DNA of 64,000 nt, taken from Nonomuraea cypriaca. Its GTDB lineage: Bacteria > Actinomycetota > Actinomycetes > Streptosporangiales > Streptosporangiaceae. A program made the position numbers and the translations under genes. Below, piece after piece: positions 62,492-64,000 of this stretch. The notes below the pieces were generated by a model, which saw only the letters and a list, made by a program, of their open reading frames with translations, was not told where the DNA came from and did no database searches. The stretch is from positions 1 to 64,000 of the forward strand of contig NZ_JADOGI010000024.1 in assembly GCF_015645445.1 (NCBI RefSeq), in the 5' to 3' direction. Position 1 is the stretch's first letter, and each line of letters opens with the position of its first letter.

Positions 62492-62782
62492 TCATGGGTC
62501 GCTCTTGCGGTGGGTGGCTCGCCGCCGATCGTGGCGTGGGTGACTTAACCGATCTGTTCCGGGCTGGTGCACGAAGTCGTTGATCGAGCGGAGGTTCAGC
62601 TGTCTGCCGATGTTCTGCCCGGGTTCGTTGGCGGTGGCCTCCTTGGGCGCGTGACCGTCGAACGCGATTTCCAGACGCCAGCCGTCACGCTGCAGGATGA
62701 CCACGGGGCCGAAGGGTCGCGGGATGGTCTGCACGTCCCAGCCGTGTTGGTGTGCCCGGTGGGCAAGTGCTTGCGGATTCAC
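62492..62782 (-). CDS. small conserved-looking hypothetical protein
   Basis: 96 residues; GTG 62780-62782. The first half, AHRAHQHGWDVQTIPRPFGPVVILQRDGWRLEIAFDGH, looks like a compact beta domain; the second half is basic and polar with HPRHDRRR near its end. No family recognised. Weak ribosome site. Could be a real small gene or a relic. Confidence 0.45.
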   Translation of the reverse strand: MNPQALAHRAHQHGWDVQTIPRPFGPVVILQRDGWRLEIAFDGHAPKEATANEPGQNIGRQLNLRSINDFVHQPGTDRLSHPRHDRRRATHRKSDP

Positions 62783-63073
62783 CGAGTCGTACTCCTTGTG
62801 TCGAACGGGGGTGGTTCAGTGGAGTTTTCCTGCGGATTGTCACGGGATGGATGCGGTGGGTAGTCGGTCGGTTAAAGCCTTCTACCGAGGGGACGGTCGG
62901 AAGTCCGGTTTGGGTTCCATGACGAGCTTTATGGCGGATCGCCGGCGCACGGACGATGCTGCCGCATCCCCACCACGGAGGTGCCGTGTGGAGAGCCGGC
63001 GGCCATCACCGCTGAGGCGGTCGGCGGCAGGCGGCGCCTGGCCCGCCCGGGTGACGTGTTGCTGGTTCCGCTG

Positions 63074-64000
63074 TCAATCCGGACGGCGGGGGGCGGCCTC
63101 GCGGCCGAGCGGCTGGCGGATCCTCAACTCTGGTACAGGCGCCTTGGGTATCGGGCGGGTGACCGGCTTCCCCCCGACCGGAAATTCCTGGCCGTAGTGA
63201 GTCAGTGTGAGGGGCGGGCCCTCCAGGAGCCGGTAGGTCGTCGAAGTCGGCGTGATGCTGACCCGTAGCAGGCGACCTTGGTAGCGCAGCCCGAAGGTCA
63301 GGCGCGTGATGCCCGAGGGCAGCCTGGGGGAGAAGCGCATCCGCCCCTGACCGGCGCGCATCCCGCCGAATCCCGCCACCAGAGCGATCCACGCCCCGGC
63401 CAGCGATGCCAGGTGAACCCCGTCGACGGTGTTCTTCTCAAGGTCCTCCAGGTCCATCAACGCCGCCTCTCCGAGGTAGCCGTAGGCGAGTTCGAGCTGC
63501 CCCACCTCGGCGGCGAGCACCGCCTGGGTGCACGCGGACAGCGACGAGTCGCGGACGGTCAGCGCCTCGTAGTAGGCGAAGTCGCGGGCTTTTTCCTCGG
63601 GCGTGAACGCGTCGCCGCGCAAGTACATCGCCAGCACGAGGTCGGCCTGCTTGACCACCTGCTTGCGGTAGAGGTCGAAGTAGGCGAAGTGCAGCAACAG
63701 GGGGTACTGCTCCGGCTTCGTGGCGGCGAAATCCCAGAGCGCGTGCTCGGTGAACCCCTCGCTCTGGGGATGCACGCCAAGCCGCTCGTCATAGGGGACG
63801 AACATCGCGGCGGCGGCGTCACGCCACGTGGCGGCCTCCTCGGGGGTCACCCCGAGCTGCTGCGCCCGGTCGAAGTGACGGGTGACGGCCTCGACCGCCG
63901 CGCGAAGATTGTGCTGGGCCATCAGGTTGGTGTACACGTTGTTGTCAGCGACGGCGCTGTACTCGTCGGGGCCGGTGACGCCATCGATGCGATACCGCCC
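63074..64000 (-). CDS. glycoside hydrolase family 65 enzyme, C-terminal part
   Basis: 309 codons run from the window edge to the stop at 63074. The edge holds DGVTGPDEYSAVADNNVYTN, the GH65 motif whose Glu in GPDEY is the general acid. After it come MYTNLMAQHNL, an (alpha/alpha)6 barrel end, and a C-terminal beta-domain (RMRFSPRLPSGITRLTFGLRYQGRLLRVSI). GH65 members are trehalose, kojibiose or maltose phosphorylases or hydrolases; the missing N-terminus prevents a choice. Cytoplasmic, from what is visible. Confidence 0.9.
   Translation of the reverse strand, partial: GRYRIDGVTGPDEYSAVADNNVYTNLMAQHNLRAAVEAVTRHFDRAQQLGVTPEEAATWRDAAAAMFVPYDERLGVHPQSEGFTEHALWDFAATKPEQYPLLLHFAYFDLYRKQVVKQADLVLAMYLRGDAFTPEEKARDFAYYEALTVRDSSLSACTQAVLAAEVGQLELAYGYLGEAALMDLEDLEKNTVDGVHLASLAGAWIALVAGFGGMRAGQGRMRFSPRLPSGITRLTFGLRYQGRLLRVSITPTSTTYRLLEGPPLTLTHYGQEFPVGGKPVTRPIPKAPVPELRIRQPLGREAAPRRPD

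Noticed and set aside
62783..63073. Small frames between the hypothetical gene and GH65 gene
   Set aside because: Short, Arg-rich, no ribosome site and no recognisable motif.

Overview
The window is high-GC actinobacterial DNA with many GTG starts, tight stop-start overlaps, dense one-gene transcription units each paired with its own regulator, and long antisense open frames. SARP/AfsR-type, WYL, MmyB-type and GlxA-type regulators, an F420-type (DDN) reductase, a eukaryotic-like Ser/Thr kinase and an XRE-NTPase-WD40 giant point to a large-genome soil actinomycete; Streptosporangiales (Nonomuraea/Streptosporangium-like) is my inference. No rRNA, tRNA, CRISPR array, transposase or prophage genes were recognised.

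Layout. 1-10 kb: end of a WYL regulator, a large SARP-NTPase-TPR regulator divergent from an SDR/DDN pair, a DoxX gene, a PadR-DUF1048-DUF1048 operon divergent from an FMN reductase, a damaged MFS exporter divergent from its TetR regulator, and a quinone-oxidoreductase-like gene. 10-19 kb: a beta-lactamase-fold protein lacking the usual omega-loop Glu, TetR/P450/methyltransferase, a DUF4396 membrane protein, a frameshifted methyltransferase, a MarR operon, a secreted phospholipase A2, and an epimerase divergent from an unusual HTH protein. 19.5-24.3 kb: a hypoxia/dormancy-flavoured cluster with an XRE-PPOX fusion, a PPOX protein, a DevS/DosS-like GAF kinase, a broken CBS-BON protein, and two sites resembling the DosR box. 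24.4-28.5 kb: peptidase, hydrolase and FAD-monooxygenase genes among gene remnants. 28.6-39 kb: a membrane Ser/Thr kinase with an extracellular hemopexin-like domain, GntR plus a short AceE-type pyruvate dehydrogenase E1, a DesK-like kinase without a response regulator next to an ABC exporter, and a membrane protein. 38.7-42.7 kb: remnants, DoxX, MFS and a chimeric lipoprotein-isochorismatase fragment. 42.7-47.6 kb: hydrolase/AraC, an MmpS-like lipoprotein, a secreted PHB-depolymerase-like esterase and a ROK repressor. 47.8-53 kb: a sugar ABC operon (ATPase, permease, binding protein, secreted propeller protein) that the ROK protein probably controls. 53-64 kb: F420-type LLM enzyme, 5'-truncated phospholipase D, secreted S15 peptidase with a strong terminator, XRE-nSTAND-WD40 giant, a small secreted protein, a prolyl oligopeptidase remnant and the C-terminal part of a GH65 enzyme.

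Two themes stand out. First, the window holds an unusual number of broken genes (about fifteen), several of them back-to-back 3' halves of what look like former divergent gene pairs whose promoters and 5' halves are gone. Second, many intact regulators sit beside clear inverted repeats (TetR, PadR, MarR and HTH sites), so much of the regulation can be read from the DNA. Best candidates for new biology are the hemopexin-domain kinase with its upstream perfect inverted repeat, the DosR-like cluster without a visible response regulator, and the XRE-nSTAND-WD40 protein.
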